Shown: positions 10,994-22,919 of the stretch, one piece after another
Numbering within the stretch: position 1 is the first letter of the stretch
How the letters are laid out: every line of letters starts with the position of its first letter
Source: Tetraselmis striata
Taxonomy: Eukaryota > Chlorophyta > Chlorodendrophyceae > Chlorodendrales > Chlorodendraceae
DNA: 64,000 nt
Direction: 5' to 3'
NCBI GenBank assembly: GCA_006384855.1
Contig: VCJN01000739.1
Span: forward strand, 1 to 64,000
Position numbers and translations under genes: made by a program
The notes under the pieces: model-generated
Seen by the model: only the letters and a program-made list of their open reading frames with translations
The model's database searches: none
What the model was told of the DNA's origin: nothing

Positions 10994-12164
10994 ATGGTGG
11001 TCATATCCTATCGAAATCCCTTAACAAGAGTTCCATACCCTTGCAATGCCTCTGGGCAAAATGGGCCGGAAAGTGTCATGAAGCCCAGTCATCACCGCTA
11101 TTAAATATGAGAAACCGGAGGTCATCAGTAGGGACTAGAAATGGTGGCAATACAGCACGGCAGCGCTCAAACTACCAATATGGATTACTACGGGCAGACA
11201 GGTACAGAAACCCGATGATGTGTAGAACATAGTACCCTGTATACTGATGTGTTGTCGACTTCAGTTTACAGTGGCGCGCAGAGGCTGGCGGAGCCGGCCC
11301 GGGCCCCCCAGTCCCATACAGTAAGAATCTATAGTTGTATAGCAGATATCCCTGTACGGAATCCACAGCGACAATAAATCCATATTTACATGAGACAATT
11401 GACAGTGGCTATGGGTCGTCGAACAACGGGCCGAAATTTCATTCAACCATTTTGGGGCCGCATTAGCCAAAGATGTGAAAATCTTACATTGTCGGGTGTG
11501 AGTAGGCCCACGGGGCGTACTGTCCGCATGGAAAAGGGTAGCATAGCGGGGTGGGTGGGTTGCACTAGCTGGTCAGCTGGCGCGAAGGCAGACGGTGGAC
11601 TCCCCTTGTGGTGCGGGTGAGTCATGTAGCATGGCTGTCTCATGCTGTCGCTAGCGCCGCTGGACATCGGGAACTCCGAGCGGTAAGCGTGACTGCGAGT
11701 ACAGATAGCTAACACGCAAATTGGAATCTTACCAGTACCGGCGACAGAATAGCCCGGTGTATTAATTAATTACATGAGCTAGCAGCAGTATTAAAACCGG
11801 TGTATTAATCAAACCTCTATCTTAACAATATGACCAGATATTGCCTAATTGCCATATACACGGTAGTCGTCGTCACGGCATACCGGTCCTCGTGTTAATT
11901 GTTACTGCCCTTCTTGATATTATTAATTCTCACCGGTACTCGTAGTTGCCAGCAATACAGTATTCAAAAAGTATGGCGCGGCTTAATATATAAGGATTAT
12001 ATACCACACAAATCCCCATATTATTGGGTAATATTTACCCAATTAGTTATTAATATATATACCCAACTATGTGCCTGGTGCGTTTTGCGCAGTATCCGTA
12101 CAGATGATGGTGATGACGCGCGCATTAGGTCCGTGGTTTGATCCCGCGGAATGTCATATATATT
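10994..12164. other. No gene seen
   Basis: Short overlapping frames only. At 11765-11790 the sequence ttacatgagctagcagcag is the reverse complement of the retroelement 3' tail found at 12165-12185 and 16390-16415. A further 3'-end fragment of that family therefore sits here. Confidence 0.4.
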
Positions 12165-12630
12165 TACATGAGCTAGCAGCAGAAGGCGATATCGGAAATC
12201 ACCAAAATAAAAGGCAATCAGAAAGGTCCTCTACAGCGACTGCGGGGTGGAAGCAGTAACATGAGAAGACGCAGAGTGGGCACGAGCACACGCATCAGAC
12301 TTGGCCATCTGCACACCGGCAGAGAGAATGCCGCTTAGGGTACCATGCACGCAAGCCGAGACCCGCTGCAACAGCCCCCGCCGTGTGCGCGACAGGTGCC
12401 GGCGGAACTCAGCAGGTTGGCTGGCGACAAAGTTTCGAAGTGCCTGAACGGGTTGACCATGAAGACAGCAAGAGGTCGGGGCGGAAGGACCGCCAGGAAA
12501 GTTGCGCACAGCCAACAGCGCCGCGAAGATGTAGACCACCGTCAAAGCGGACTTCCCGAGTCGGCCGCGGTCCTCAACCACAAAAGGGTAGTACCGGTGA
12601 ACACCCTGCACTGGGGCGGAAGACGCCCGA
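12165..12630 (-). pseudogene. Inverted 3'-end copy of the REL-type retroelement
   Basis: The minus strand is nearly identical to 15947-16418. It encodes VQGVHRYYPFVVEDRGRLGK and the block to CARAHSASSHVTASTPQS, where the other copy ends TPQSM. It then shares the same 3' tail (ggtgatttccgatatcgcct, then tgctgctagctcatgtaa). Only the last 125 or so codons are present, so it is 5'-truncated, as is typical of target-primed insertions. Confidence 0.8.
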
Positions 12631-12762
12631 ATGTTATATATGATATGACATGATATCCCGCATGTTGGCGAAAAAACAATCCCGCATGTTGGACGATCCG
12701 GCCAATGCGGATCGCCACCGAATCCAAGCCGAAACCTTGCTGGAGAAGGTCCTCCATCCTAT

Positions 12763-12785
12763 GGGGGGGGGGGGGGGGGGGGGGG
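12763..12785 (+). repeat. Poly(G) run, G23
   Basis: Lies between the two retroelement fragments at 12.2-12.6 and 12.9-13.5 kb. Confidence 0.9.
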
Positions 12786-12899
12786 TGGAGGGTGGAGGGT
12801 AAGGATATATGTACCACACAAATCCCCATGTGGGTACCCAGTTCGATAGTCTCATATTCACTTCCACCACATGCATGGTAGTGTTGAAGGAACCGCTCA

Positions 12900-13535
12900 T
12901 CAGGCATGGCATGAATCCGGGCCAATCAGCGGGCACTGGGAAATCCTGGGGTGCGTAATTGTATCATAATGTGCAGCCCGGCCACAACCCCCGCGGGGAC
13001 ACCCGCACCGTACTGTTGCAACGGGTTTGACACATATCGACATATGACACATGGACATATATGTACCCGCCCATGTTTTAGTATGGGCTAACGATTCGTA
13101 ATGCGCCCACACTGATGCCTTTACTGCTAGTTTAGCGCCATCGTGCACGGCTAGTGACGTCCACTCAAGTGGAAGGTGCGCCCCCTCGGCTAGCCCAACG
13201 TTCGCCCTAGCTAGTCGATCTAACCACCGCACAATCCCCGACGTCCAAATAGCAGTGCTAGGGCGCACCTGACTCGGTTGATCTACTAAATAAGCTATGC
13301 TTGTATTCAAGTCGGATGCTTTCAGGAACGCCCAAGCCCGTGTTGCAGCGACCGTAGCCTCTATATGGGCGCAATATCCATTTCCCGCATTATCGGTGCA
13401 ATGGCCATACAAGGGAGTTTTCACCCACCCCAATATCTGATACTTATCTACGGAACATAAAGGGATCATGGAACTCATCCGATGAATAGGTGAAAGTGTT
13501 AGTGTAGGCAAGGGCAAAGCAGGCACCTCTGCCAA
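12900..13535 (-). pseudogene. Possible reverse-transcriptase fragment
   Basis: An open minus-strand frame of 211 codons holds HIEATVAATRAWAFLKASDL, then YLVDQPSQVRPSTAIWTSGI and RWLDRLARANVGL. It is helical in composition and resembles the thumb/connection part that follows the polymerase motifs of non-LTR reverse transcriptases. No catalytic motif is inside it. It has the same orientation as the 12165-12630 fragment and may be an upstream part of the same inserted element. The assignment rests on general resemblance. Confidence 0.35.
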
Positions 13536-14436
13536 TTACAAGAAGAAGCGGCCCAGGGGTCGTAGCCACTCAGGCGGCACCACCCGCAACCGCAGCAGGA
13601 GCAAGCCGCGCCTCTCTCGCACTCACGACTCCGACTGCGATTGGGAAACGGACGACGAAGCAGCCCAGCCATCTGGCATCTCGCATCAGTAACTGCCGCG
13701 CAATCCACCGCAACAACAAACAGACCAACTGCTTCAAGAACACCGGGCACTACTAACCCATGTGCCCAGTACAGCTACTTAGATATCACACAATCATGAC
13801 AATACTGCCCAACACATAGGAGGCCCCATCGCAGATCACCACAACCCCCCACAGCACACAACAAATACTCACTCTCGTGAAGGAGGGCATCGAAGCCCCC
13901 ATTAATCCTACTAGCCGGCTCAGCGGTGGATAAATACTGAGCAACACTTAGCTATTCCGGTCAGCCCCCTTCCCCCATCTCACCTTAGTAGCTGCAGGCG
14001 GGGCGCTACGGCTGCCTAAGCTTACCTACTGAGCTCTAAATGGGTAGGCCTCACTTAGGTAGGGACAGTAGAGGGCGCTGTTGTCCTAGCTAGCTACAGC
14101 CCGCTGGAAGGAGGAGGGGCTTGGACACACAAGACGACGGCCGGTAGCTTGAGCTGTAATTACACCTAGTGTTCCCTACCATGGTTAGAGATAGCATGCC
14201 CTAAGAATAACTCGGTCTAGGCCAATTGATTATGACGCATCAGCAGATTAGCAATTTTAATCAATTTCAATGTCAAAGTGTTAGTACTAGGCTCTGAATC
14301 AGTACTATGCATGCAACTTCTGCACATGCATGCAATGGGTCGACTCACCAGCGGCACTCCGACTGCGGCCGAGATAAGTTGCCGGTTGCAATTGAAAAAT
14401 GCTTAATCCTTACTGCACGTCTCTGTATACCACACA
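13536..14436. other. No confident gene; short basic-acidic ORF at its start
   Basis: On the plus strand about 13475-13692 is open and encodes a lysine/arginine-rich stretch (NYKKKRPRGRSHSGGTTRNR, then SRSKPRLSRTHDSD) followed by an acidic end (DWETDDEAAQPSG). It looks like a C-terminal exon of a nuclear or gag-like protein, but nothing upstream supports it. The rest has only small inverted repeats around CCTACTTAGGTAG near 14010-14070. Confidence 0.25.
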
Positions 14437-16418
14437 ATGTTATTTATGTCCGTACACACGCACCTACATACCCCACTGTCAAGTACGAATATCGCGATTT
14501 TTTTACGTCACAGTACGAGTGATAATACTGATAATAGGCTGCTTGGCCTGGACGCTTGCGACCAGTCTACACCGCGCATGGAGGCTGCAATCGTTCAGAT
14601 GAGTATGCCCGCGGATTTTGGCGGTCTGAATCTGGCCTTGCTGCAGTCCGAGGCCCCTGCGGCGTTTTATTCCGCGCAATCGGTTGTCCTGCCAAAGCTG
14701 GTACGGGAGTACGGGCCCGCCCTTGGCCCCTTATACGAGGCGGTCCGCGCCGAGGTGTCGTCCGTGGCTACGAGTGCTTTGCCATGGGCGCGTGAGACGC
14801 GCCGCGTGTAAGAGACTGTACGGGCCCTAACCACGTTACCGCAAGAAGATGTGCGGCGCGCACGCGCGGCGTATGGGCACGCCCACGAGATCTTCGAGTT
14901 ACTTACGGTCAGTAATGCTACGACCACCGCTGCATCGGATCCAGCAGCTGGTACTACGACCCGTACGGGTACGAGTACTAGCGGAGGATTGCGCGTCACC
15001 ACATCGTCTCCATTTACGGCCACTCCTCTTGGAGTTGGTACTGGTGAGGCCGCCTCTGCTGCCCAGCAATTGCTTCCTATCGGTGGTACGAGTACTGCCA
15101 ATACCGTTACTACATGCGCTTTTGTAGCTCTGAAGATACCGTCGCCGGGCGAATTAGTGGCACACCCTCCGTCAGCAGCGATTGTTTCCCTCCCTGAATC
15201 GCTGCCAGGTTCTAATGCTCCGCCCTCGGGTACGGGGTTCGGGTGCGACCTCCGATGATCAACCCACGACCATGGTTGTCCAACGCCACCTCAGCCGTGC
15301 GATTCGCTTGCGTGACTTCGTGGCCCTCGATCTCAGCTTCCAACGTACAAGTGCAGCGGCCTCGCGACTTGATACCATGCGCCTGTACAGCGCGTGCGGG
15401 CCGGGCTCCCTATCGCTTTTCCAGTCGGATCACGAGTCCGCCCGCAAGATTCCCCATGCTGCTTATGCGGCCGCCGCTGCGCGGGTACTGGGCCTTTGCC
15501 CGCGCGGAGGTTCCGCGCTTGTCACTTGCCCTGGCCCAACGTGTGGTATTGATCCCTTATGGCTTCGCTCTACGGATGGCTCGAACCGGAGCGCTACGGA
15601 TTTCATCGTGGATCATCTACCCATATGCCCCGTAGCGAACTACAAGCACCGCATGCATACCGCTTTGAAGAATATGTGGGCATCTGTGGCAATTGATGCG
15701 GGGGCGGTGCTTGACCGGGACCGCTCGGGAGCCGGCGACTTGACCCTTGAGACGAGTGGGCTGCGCCCAGCGGACCGCTCGCGGCCGTCGGACCTGACGC
15801 TGGCGGGGTGGGGAGGGGCAGCGTGCGATTACATTGTCGACTTCGCGTGCGTGTCCTCCACGACCCCCACTTGGAGCAACGACCCGCGCTGGTGCATCCC
15901 GGGAATCGCGGCGACCGAGGCGGAGCATGCTAAGTTGGCAGCGGACCGGGCGTCTTCCGCCCCAGTGCAGGGTGTTCACCGGTACTACCCTTTTGTGGTT
16001 GAGGACCGCGGCCGTCTCGGGAAGTCCGCTTTGACTGTGGTCTACATCTTCGCGGTGCTGTTGGCTGTGCGCAACTTCCCTGGCGGTCCTTCCGCCCCGA
16101 CCTCTTGCTGTCTTCGTGGTCAATCCGTTCAGGCACTTCGAAACTTTTTCGCCGGCCAACCTGCTGAGTTCCGCCGTCACCTGTCGCGCACACGGCGGGG
16201 GCTGTTGCAGCGGGTCTCGGCTTGCGTGCATGGTACCCTGGGCGGCATTCTCTCTGCCGGTGTGCAGATGGCCAAGTCTGATGCGTGTGCTCGTGCCCAC
16301 TCTGCGTCTTCTCATGTTACTGCTTCCACCCCGCAGTCGATGTAGAGGACCTTTCTGATTGCCTTTTATTTTGGTGATTTCCGATATCGCCTTCTGCTGC
16401 TAGCTCATGTAATTATAT
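14437..16418 (+). pseudogene. Retroelement 3' portion: RT C-terminus plus restriction-like endonuclease domain
   Basis: The frame at 14437-14811 contains QMSMPADFGGLNLALLQSEA, the Q..LP..GGL block that follows the palm domain in many non-LTR reverse transcriptases. After frame changes (14851-15258, then 15182-16345) the C-terminal domain has CPGPTCG, a later HLPIC and HRMHTALKNM. This is the layout of the zinc-binding HALSC-type module. Then come RPADRSRPSDLTLAG and CDYIVDF, matching the R/KPD...D core of restriction-like endonuclease domains. The coding part ends at a TAG after STPQSM, followed by a 75-base tail. The polymerase motifs themselves are missing, so the piece is 5'-truncated and frame-broken. 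The tail and the last 125 codons recur inverted at 12165-12630. Confidence 0.7.
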
Positions 16419-16574
16419 AATAGGTAATCGTCCGTTACCAGTACTCCTATACCGCCTATCACATAAACGGAATCGTATGATTAGTAGTTGAATAATTCTT
16501 GCGGGTAAAAATACCGAAACTTTACTGTGCTTGGTGATATACCAAAATGATGAAAGCGAGGGTACGTGTCCGGA

Positions 16575-17080
16575 CGCAGGCAGATGAAGCACTGTATTCG
16601 TATACGAATCGTTGTAGTACCGGATACTTATCGACGGAATTTCACACAGCTCGACCCGCGATGTGGATTTATTTCAGTACTTTAGGTGTAGTTGATCGCC
16701 CCAGTAGGGACCTATTATTTCCTATTTCGGCCAATTATCAACACGAAGTAGAGCGGCTTCGCCGCTATGAAAAAAGGGAGGTGCCCCTATCACCCCTGCA
16801 TACGGTTCATGGATTAGCCCTTGAAGAATGCCCTGAAGAGGTTACATCGCCAGGACGCAGCACATATTTCGTGCATGAGACGTTACAGTACCGGATATAT
16901 ATCGACGAAAATCCACACGGGCGGCAGGCCGATGCAGCACAGATTTCGTGCATAAATCGTTACAGTACCGGAGACTTAACGACGGAAATCCACGCGGATC
17001 GACCGGGTGCATTTCAGGTTTGAAGAATGCATTTTCAATACTTAACGTGTAGTTGATCGCACCGGGGATCAATTTCGGCC
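16575..17080 (+). repeat. Interspersed direct repeats (three units of about 75 bp)
   Basis: Units begin near 16575, 16857 and 16930. Each contains GCAG-CA, TTCGT, a CGTT-CAGTACCGGA word and TCGACGaaa-TCCAC. A second module, gtagttgatcgc followed by tttcggcca, occurs at about 16688-16735 and 17052-17080. The arrangement looks like a duplicated non-coding unit. It is not a CRISPR array. Confidence 0.6.
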
Positions 17081-19282
17081 ACTCAACAAATAGGGATAAG
17101 GGAATAAACGGATACGGGAATAGTCGCCAGCCCGCTATTTTTGTTATGTGTACGTTATTCCATAGCGACTTACATAGCAGTTGCTAGGATCGTAATGTGT
17201 ACCGTGACCGAGGAGCAACATATAGTCACAGTTAGATACACTGCAAGCCGTAGGTATGATGGTTGAATTTGTTCATGAATTTGTACTTGATGAGTATGTA
17301 TACATGGCGCATATATGTACACATGGGCATGTATACATTGCGTAGCGCATAATTGACCTTTCTATATTTTGTTCTGAGATGGCCGTTGAGGATGAATTTA
17401 TCGTACGGTTCTGTCATCATCGGTAGCTACCATGGCGTTGCGGCAGAGGAGGAACTGATTGACGATTCATTTTACGACAGTAAGGTCAGAAGCATGGTCA
17501 CAACTAAGCAATACTGGTCTCGTTATCCCGGCAGTTGTCCTGCTGGACCTCTTGGGAAGCCACGCCTAACAGGCATAGCAGGCAGGCTCCGCAGGCGCGC
17601 AAATGTGCAAGGCCCCCCAAGGGGATCCACGCCCGGCAGGCCCGGCAGGGCTTCCGGGCCCGTCAGCCCCCCAAGGCGAGCCATGCACCGCAGTATCTTA
17701 TTTGATTCCGTGCACGTTCTTTGTTGCCATGATCACCCCGCAAACTTATCTCAGCGGCTCGTGCATGTACACCATCAACCTTTCTTGCCAAGCACACTGC
17801 GAGGGTCTTAGTGTCGCGGGTAATCCGAGCCTTTTGCAAGCTACTGCTGTTACCTGCTGATACACATGATTGGCCACAATGTAGATCTTCTTTCTGTGTT
17901 GTGCGTGCAAAACCAATGCGCCGCCGTAGCAAGGTATCCGGCAGGACACTCGGCTTGTGTGATGCCCTCAGCAACTACCAACCTTCCTTCATCAGTTGTA
18001 ATGCATGTTTCTGAACTGAAGGACTCTCAATGACGAAATACTCTGCAAATTCAAATGAACCATATGAAACACTCCATCAGCAATACGGACCGTCTTTTAT
18101 ATGCCATAATTAGATCGTGGGATGGTCTATCTATCTCTCCACATCATGCTGTGATATTCAACGCCGTGCCAAAACATTGGTGCGGGGAGAAGGATTATCA
18201 ACAAGGAAGACAGGTGTCACCAGTATAGTGTGCAATATCACGACATGTAGCAACAGAATTACACTCCCTTTGGAAGATGCTAGTGATGACGAGACACGCT
18301 GTGAAATGGTGATGTGAGGCAACTGGGAAATTCTGCGCCTGGTGGTCAGCCCTACCAGGATGCTGGGCTGATGGCCAAGGCCATGGCGGCAATTTCCTCC
18401 ACCATGGCGTTGAGGTCGCACTACTCCATGATAGCGACCCGCTGCCAAAACCTCACTTCCCTCTAGGATGAGTCGACACAATGCCTTCTTCAAGCTGTCT
18501 ATCAAGCTAGTCTCGGTACTACCGCCCTTATGTCGTACAATGTTAAGTTGTGCCATCTTCGCAGGTTCAGAGTCATTGCCAAACATGTAATTATCATTGT
18601 TCTCATCTCTTCGCTGCAGGGCGGGGCGGGTGTAGATAGTGAGATGGCTGCAAGGGCTGCTGATGGTGGACGCCACTTGCCGGCACGGCGGCCAACCTGT
18701 GGGCAAAGGTGGTGTTGGCGAAGGCAGACACCCTGGAGTGGCGCTGCGCCAGCGAACATCGCGACAAGCCCTGGAGGTTGCGGAAGACGCAAGCGAGCTA
18801 TAAACCTTACTTATTGGCCGGTCTTGCGAAAATAATGAAGTGCGCACCCTCTTGTCAGTTTGGCTTAAGTTTCGGAGAGGGGGCACACCATTGCGCTCAA
18901 ACAGGGTAGCGCGCTACATATAGAGGCTGGGATGGCAGATGCATTGAGGCAGTCCTCACTTTGAGGGTGCATAGCCGCTGAACGCTTTAACTGTGCCTTG
19001 AGCTGGATGAAGATTGAGGCAGATGAAGTCTGACTTGCAAGCATCAAGAGGGGTGCTGGATGTTGACATAAAATTAGATCTAGGTGACCGTGATGTGGGG
19101 TCTTGAAAGGATGTGAGCGTCAGTTCATCTACTATATATGTGAGCATCAGGTCTTGAAAGACTGTGAGCATTATCAGGTCATCAACTATAAAGACTTGTC
19201 AGAACCATGACGGTCAAATGCTGTGCGTATCTGGGTGAGCGAGTGAGTGCGTGCGTGCCGACCCTGCACCGCCGCCCTTTAT
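17081..19282. other. No confident gene; collagen-like stretch and one long minus ORF
   Basis: At 17530-17700 two plus-strand frames read as Gly-X-Y-like sequence (GDPRPAGPAGLPGPSAPQGE in one; PAGPLGKPRLTG in the frame before it). This suggests a frame-broken collagen-like exon. A 242-codon minus-strand frame (18886-18158) includes MAQLNIVRHKGGSTETSLID and SLKKALCRLILEGSEVLAAG, which looks coding in composition but matches no family I know. At 19080-19180 ggtcttgaaag...tgtgagc is repeated. I call no gene. Confidence 0.3.
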
Positions 19283-19831
19283 CTATTGATAGTGATCACG
19301 TCTGCATGATTGATTCATCTCATTGGCAATATCGCCATCCAGGGGCGTCGAGACGCCCTTGTGGCACTTCTTGTACTTCATCCCCGACCCGCACGGGCAT
19401 TTCTCATTGGGGCCGACGCGCTTCAGTAAGGCGGGGGTCCGGGCTTCCACTCCCTTGAGCTTGTCGTTCCAATTTCTCTGAAGCTTGACAGTCTCCATCA
19501 CGAGGTCCACGAAGGGCAAGCGTTGGCTGCCCGCCGTCATGGCGTCCACTCTGCCCTGCTCTTCCAGGTCCACCATAGAAATGTCGGCTCGCAGCTGCGC
19601 GCGACCAAAGGCAACGCAGTTGTAGACCCTGCTAGCGCAGTCCGCGGGCGAGAGTTCACTGTCCAAGATGGCCTCCATGAGCGTATTGACGAGGTCCTGA
19701 TATGGCCAGCTGCGCTGATGCAGGGGAGCCTGGCGAACGCCGAGCTGGTGCATCACGAGCTCAGTGTCGGATTCGCTCGGGTTTGCTCGGCGCACTGCGG
19801 CCACCCGCTCCGCCATCGTTGCCTGGTGCAT
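19283..19831 (-). CDS. SEC-C motif protein
   Basis: A single open frame of 182 codons on the minus strand ends with VGPNEKCPCGSGMKYKKCHK, a textbook SEC-C zinc motif (C-x-C-x8-C-[HC], here CPCGSGMKYKKCH), 25 residues before the stop. The motif is named after the SecA C-terminus and also ends many uncharacterised plant and algal proteins, where it may bind zinc and mediate contacts. The N-terminal part is helical (YQDLVNTLMEAILDSELSPA and ADISMVDLEEQGRVDAMTAG). The ATG at 19831 is the first in frame. The frame stays open upstream to about 19987 but without an ATG, so a 5' exon could exist. No partner gene is adjacent. Confidence 0.7.
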   Translation of the reverse strand: MHQATMAERVAAVRRANPSESDTELVMHQLGVRQAPLHQRSWPYQDLVNTLMEAILDSELSPADCASRVYNCVAFGRAQLRADISMVDLEEQGRVDAMTAGSQRLPFVDLVMETVKLQRNWNDKLKGVEARTPALLKRVGPNEKCPCGSGMKYKKCHKGVSTPLDGDIANEMNQSCRRDHYQ

Positions 19832-21440
19832 TCTTCCGTTATTCCGAGCACACACCGACGAGGATCTGACTGGACTCTCGCGCTTCCAGCAGCGGGGCGG
19901 GCGTGAGGAGGACTTCGAGTACGGACCGTATCCAAAGCTGCTGTGATTCTCCCAGTGCTGTGACCGCCTGCGGCTGCGGCACAGCACTGGGAGTCGTCTA
20001 TCCCCAGCGGCGCTGGCGACCGAATCATAGAATTCAAAATGTGGTCGCTGCCAGTATCCCGTGAGGATTAATCCTTAGGGATTAGCTGCTACCACTCAGT
20101 CCCGGGGCGAACTGTACTTTACTTTACCACTCAGTCACGCGGTCACTCAGGTTTGCTAGTTTTTTTTTTTGCCCCCGGGTTTGCTAGTGCTACGCCCGGG
20201 CGGCTGATAGTCGCGCTACTACGGGTGTCCGCCTACTGTGATCACCGTACGGGTGCAGTACATACCGCATGCGTCGCGACAGGAAATCCATAAATTATTT
20301 TATACAGAATTACATGGCCTTTGTATAATTCCTATACATGTTATGATTACCGCCATAATTTCTTTATATATAATCCCTGTATATCATGAGGGTGGGGCCT
20401 GATTAGAATCTGACCCATACCACGTCCCAGGCCGGTCGAGAGGGTCCCCGAATGACTAATTTGGGGCTTGCGGGCAAATATTATGCGACAACTCCGGTTC
20501 CCCTACCTCTTGGGTTGAGCGGAGGAAAAGGAGAGCCGCGTCCGAAATCGCCTGGAATACGAGAGAATTGATACCGGTTACAATACGGTTTTATCACGGA
20601 GTTTTAGGCGTCCGTCCTCCGTCCTCCGTCCTCGTGTGCTGCGTCTTCGCGTATGAACCGTCATACGTTCGATCTGTGCTCGTTTGATTTCTAGGCACTC
20701 CTCCGTGTACGGTAAGATTCTGAATGGATGCGCGTGTATTCTAGCCCAAACACGTCATATATTCGCCTAAAACGCCAAAATAACGCGGTACCGCAGCGCG
20801 TTTTTACTGCTGAATCAGCAAGCGAGACTATTCAGCGACTATTCCTTAATACCTATATACGGTAGTCTATAAGTATGGTGCTGTAAAAAGGGGTCGCCGC
20901 GGTGCGGGGGCAGTCCGCCGACCCGGGGCCCGGCGTCCGTCGACGGACGGGCGACGGTCGAACGACGGCGTCCGGCGTCCGGTGCCGGTACAGGCGGCGG
21001 GCGTGGCGATTCGCGGCGTGCCCGCCCCGTAGACCTGACGACCGGCCCGACCTGCGCGGCCTCGTGCGGGATGCGGGCCGCCTGTAGACGGCTTGTACTG
21101 TATTGCTGATCTTGTAGTGCTGTTTTTTTTTTTTTTTGGGTAATACAACTTTTAGCGGTGGGTTGGATACCGGCCTTTTTGTAATGCACACCAGTAGTCG
21201 GCGGCCCGCTTTTACGCGGCTTGCAGATTTAATCTGTTTTACAAAATAATACGTCTCTTTTGAAAAATAAATTACTGACAAATCTAACGCTAAAAGCATT
21301 ATTACCCGGAAACAACTGTATTACAAGATCAACACTACTGTACAAGCCGGCTAAAAGCGGCCCGCATCCCGCACCAGGCTCAACCCAAGAGGTAGGGGCA
21401 CCTCCACAAATCCCCGGCGCGAAGCGCCGCTTAGTCAAAA
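19832..21440. other. Repeat-rich spacer upstream of the DIRS-like element
   Basis: It contains a further copy of the foldback-family GC core at about 20890-21090 (GACCCGGGGCCCGGCGTCCG). It also has a 21-bp inverted pair, CCCCTACCTCTTGGGTTGAG at 20498-20518 against its complement at 21372-21392, enclosing this copy. The motif cccggggcgaact-tactttac occurs at 20101 and again within the DIRS left repeat at 21588. No gene is called. Confidence 0.5.
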
Positions 21441-21790
21441 TAGTCATATTGAGAATTATGGAGTTTGAGTTATACGGGGCTAAGTGCCCGTCCTACGGCA
21501 TGTATGTCCAACTGCAGTCGCAGTGCCAGACCTATCTACGACTGCAGTTGGCGCACGAGGTCAAGTGCTGGGGCGGCTTCGGCCGATGTCCCGGGGCGAA
21601 CTTTACTTTTACTTTACGGGCTAAGTACGACGGGCGTTACCCCGACGTTACAAATTCCGCGTCTAGTTCGCTACACAACCGTGCGTCTAAGCAAAGTCCG
21701 TCCCTCATCACCCCTATCCATCGCCCCGCGACGCGGCGCCGTCTCCACCTTCTGTCTTTGCGCCAGCTTCCAGCTAGCGCAACGGCATCG
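21441..21790 (+). repeat. Left terminal repeat of the DIRS-like element
   Basis: Shared with 26185-26380: tattgagaattat-gag-tttga at the start, ACGG-CG-TACCCCGACGTTA in the middle, and tttgcgccagct-cagctagcgcaac at the end. Relative to the right copy it holds an extra 140 bases or so (about 21488-21625) bordered by acgg(g)gctaagt on both sides, which looks like an insertion with its own duplication. That insert has a 13-bp perfect inverted repeat, ccaactgcagtcg ... cgactgcagttgg. Confidence 0.7.
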
Positions 21791-22050
21791 AGACTCTTGC
21801 AGTCTCGCAAGGTGATACACGATTTCACGACGTTCGACGTCGGCCGCTCGCCGCGACTTCAATAACGACAGCAAGCAGCCGTATTGCTATGGACAATAAC
21901 AAACGGTTCCTTGACGACGTCTACGATTCGGAGGGGAGCGGTAGGTGGAGACGACGCCGCAAGTTCGACAGCTCACACCGCTAGCCTTACTGCGCTGGTG
22001 CATCGGATTTTGCTGCCACTCGACGAGCTGGACTCCTGCACCACTTCCAA

Positions 22051-22660
22051 TTGACAACCACCGCCGCAAAACATGTTCCCGCGGCGCCAGCCGACGGCCT
22101 CGAAGGTGACGACGAGGAGGACGACCCTTCGCTCTGTTTCCCTGCAAAATCTCCGGGCCACGCGGCGTTCATCGACCCGCACGACTGGATCGAGTGCATG
22201 TCGCGGGCATACGCGGGGTCTACGCCCCCCGTAGGGCTCACAACCCCGGACTGTGGAACCCACGCAACGACGAGTGGGACCGGTACCTCACCGACGAAAA
22301 GAACCACGCAACGCGCGACGAGCATCCCCACATGTTGTGCTATGGAGTTTTTATCGCCTCCGCGCAAGCGGCTCTTACGGACGCGGTGGCAACGCTGCTT
22401 CGCGCGAGCATCGCCACTACTCGCGACACCGCGGACGCCAACGACCACCTACTCAACTCCGCAAATCGCACGATCGCGACGTGAGGAAGGCTGCTGAAAA
22501 CCGGCTCAGCTGTCTCCGGCGTTTCAAGTGCAAGAAGGCACTTACCGGCGAGGAGCGAGTATCTGAGCGCCTCATCTACTCCCGCTTCTTCGACATCACC
22601 GCCGCCGAGCGCTACAACAATGGCGTCGACGGGCCCCTCAACGCCTTGGACGACAAATGA
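22051..22660 (+). pseudogene. DIRS gag-like ORF, frame-broken
   Basis: Frames shift between 22051-22497, 22194-22484 and 22253-22660. Readable blocks are LWNPRNDEWDRYLTDEKNHA, AALTDAVATLLRASIATT and LSCLRRFKCKKALTGEERVS. The position upstream of RT and the charged, helical composition suit a gag-like protein. There is no zinc knuckle. Confidence 0.55.
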
Positions 22661-22919
22661 CTCGAGGTCAACCTCCACCAGGCGGCCAAGGCACAAAGCA
22701 GCCGCGCATTTCAAGGGCGGCGGCGGCGGCGGCGGCGGAGGGGGTGGCGGCAACACCCGCATCAAGGAGCAGGAGCGCGCATAGCAAGCAGACCGAGCTA
22801 CCGAGGAGAGGGCGGACAAGAACAAGGACAAGGAAAAGATCAGAGGAAAGCCTCAGCCCGGCAACCATGCGAAGAAGACTATTACCCCGCCGGCCGAGGA
22901 GCAAACTGTCGGTCTGCCC

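Noticed and set aside
16575..17080. CRISPR-like array
   Set aside because: The units are diverged and unevenly spaced, and the window is clearly eukaryotic.
22340..22831. 163-codon minus-strand ORF
   Set aside because: It lies antisense to the DIRS gag-like region. Its polyproline comes from the GGC/GGA-rich stretch at 22711-22745.
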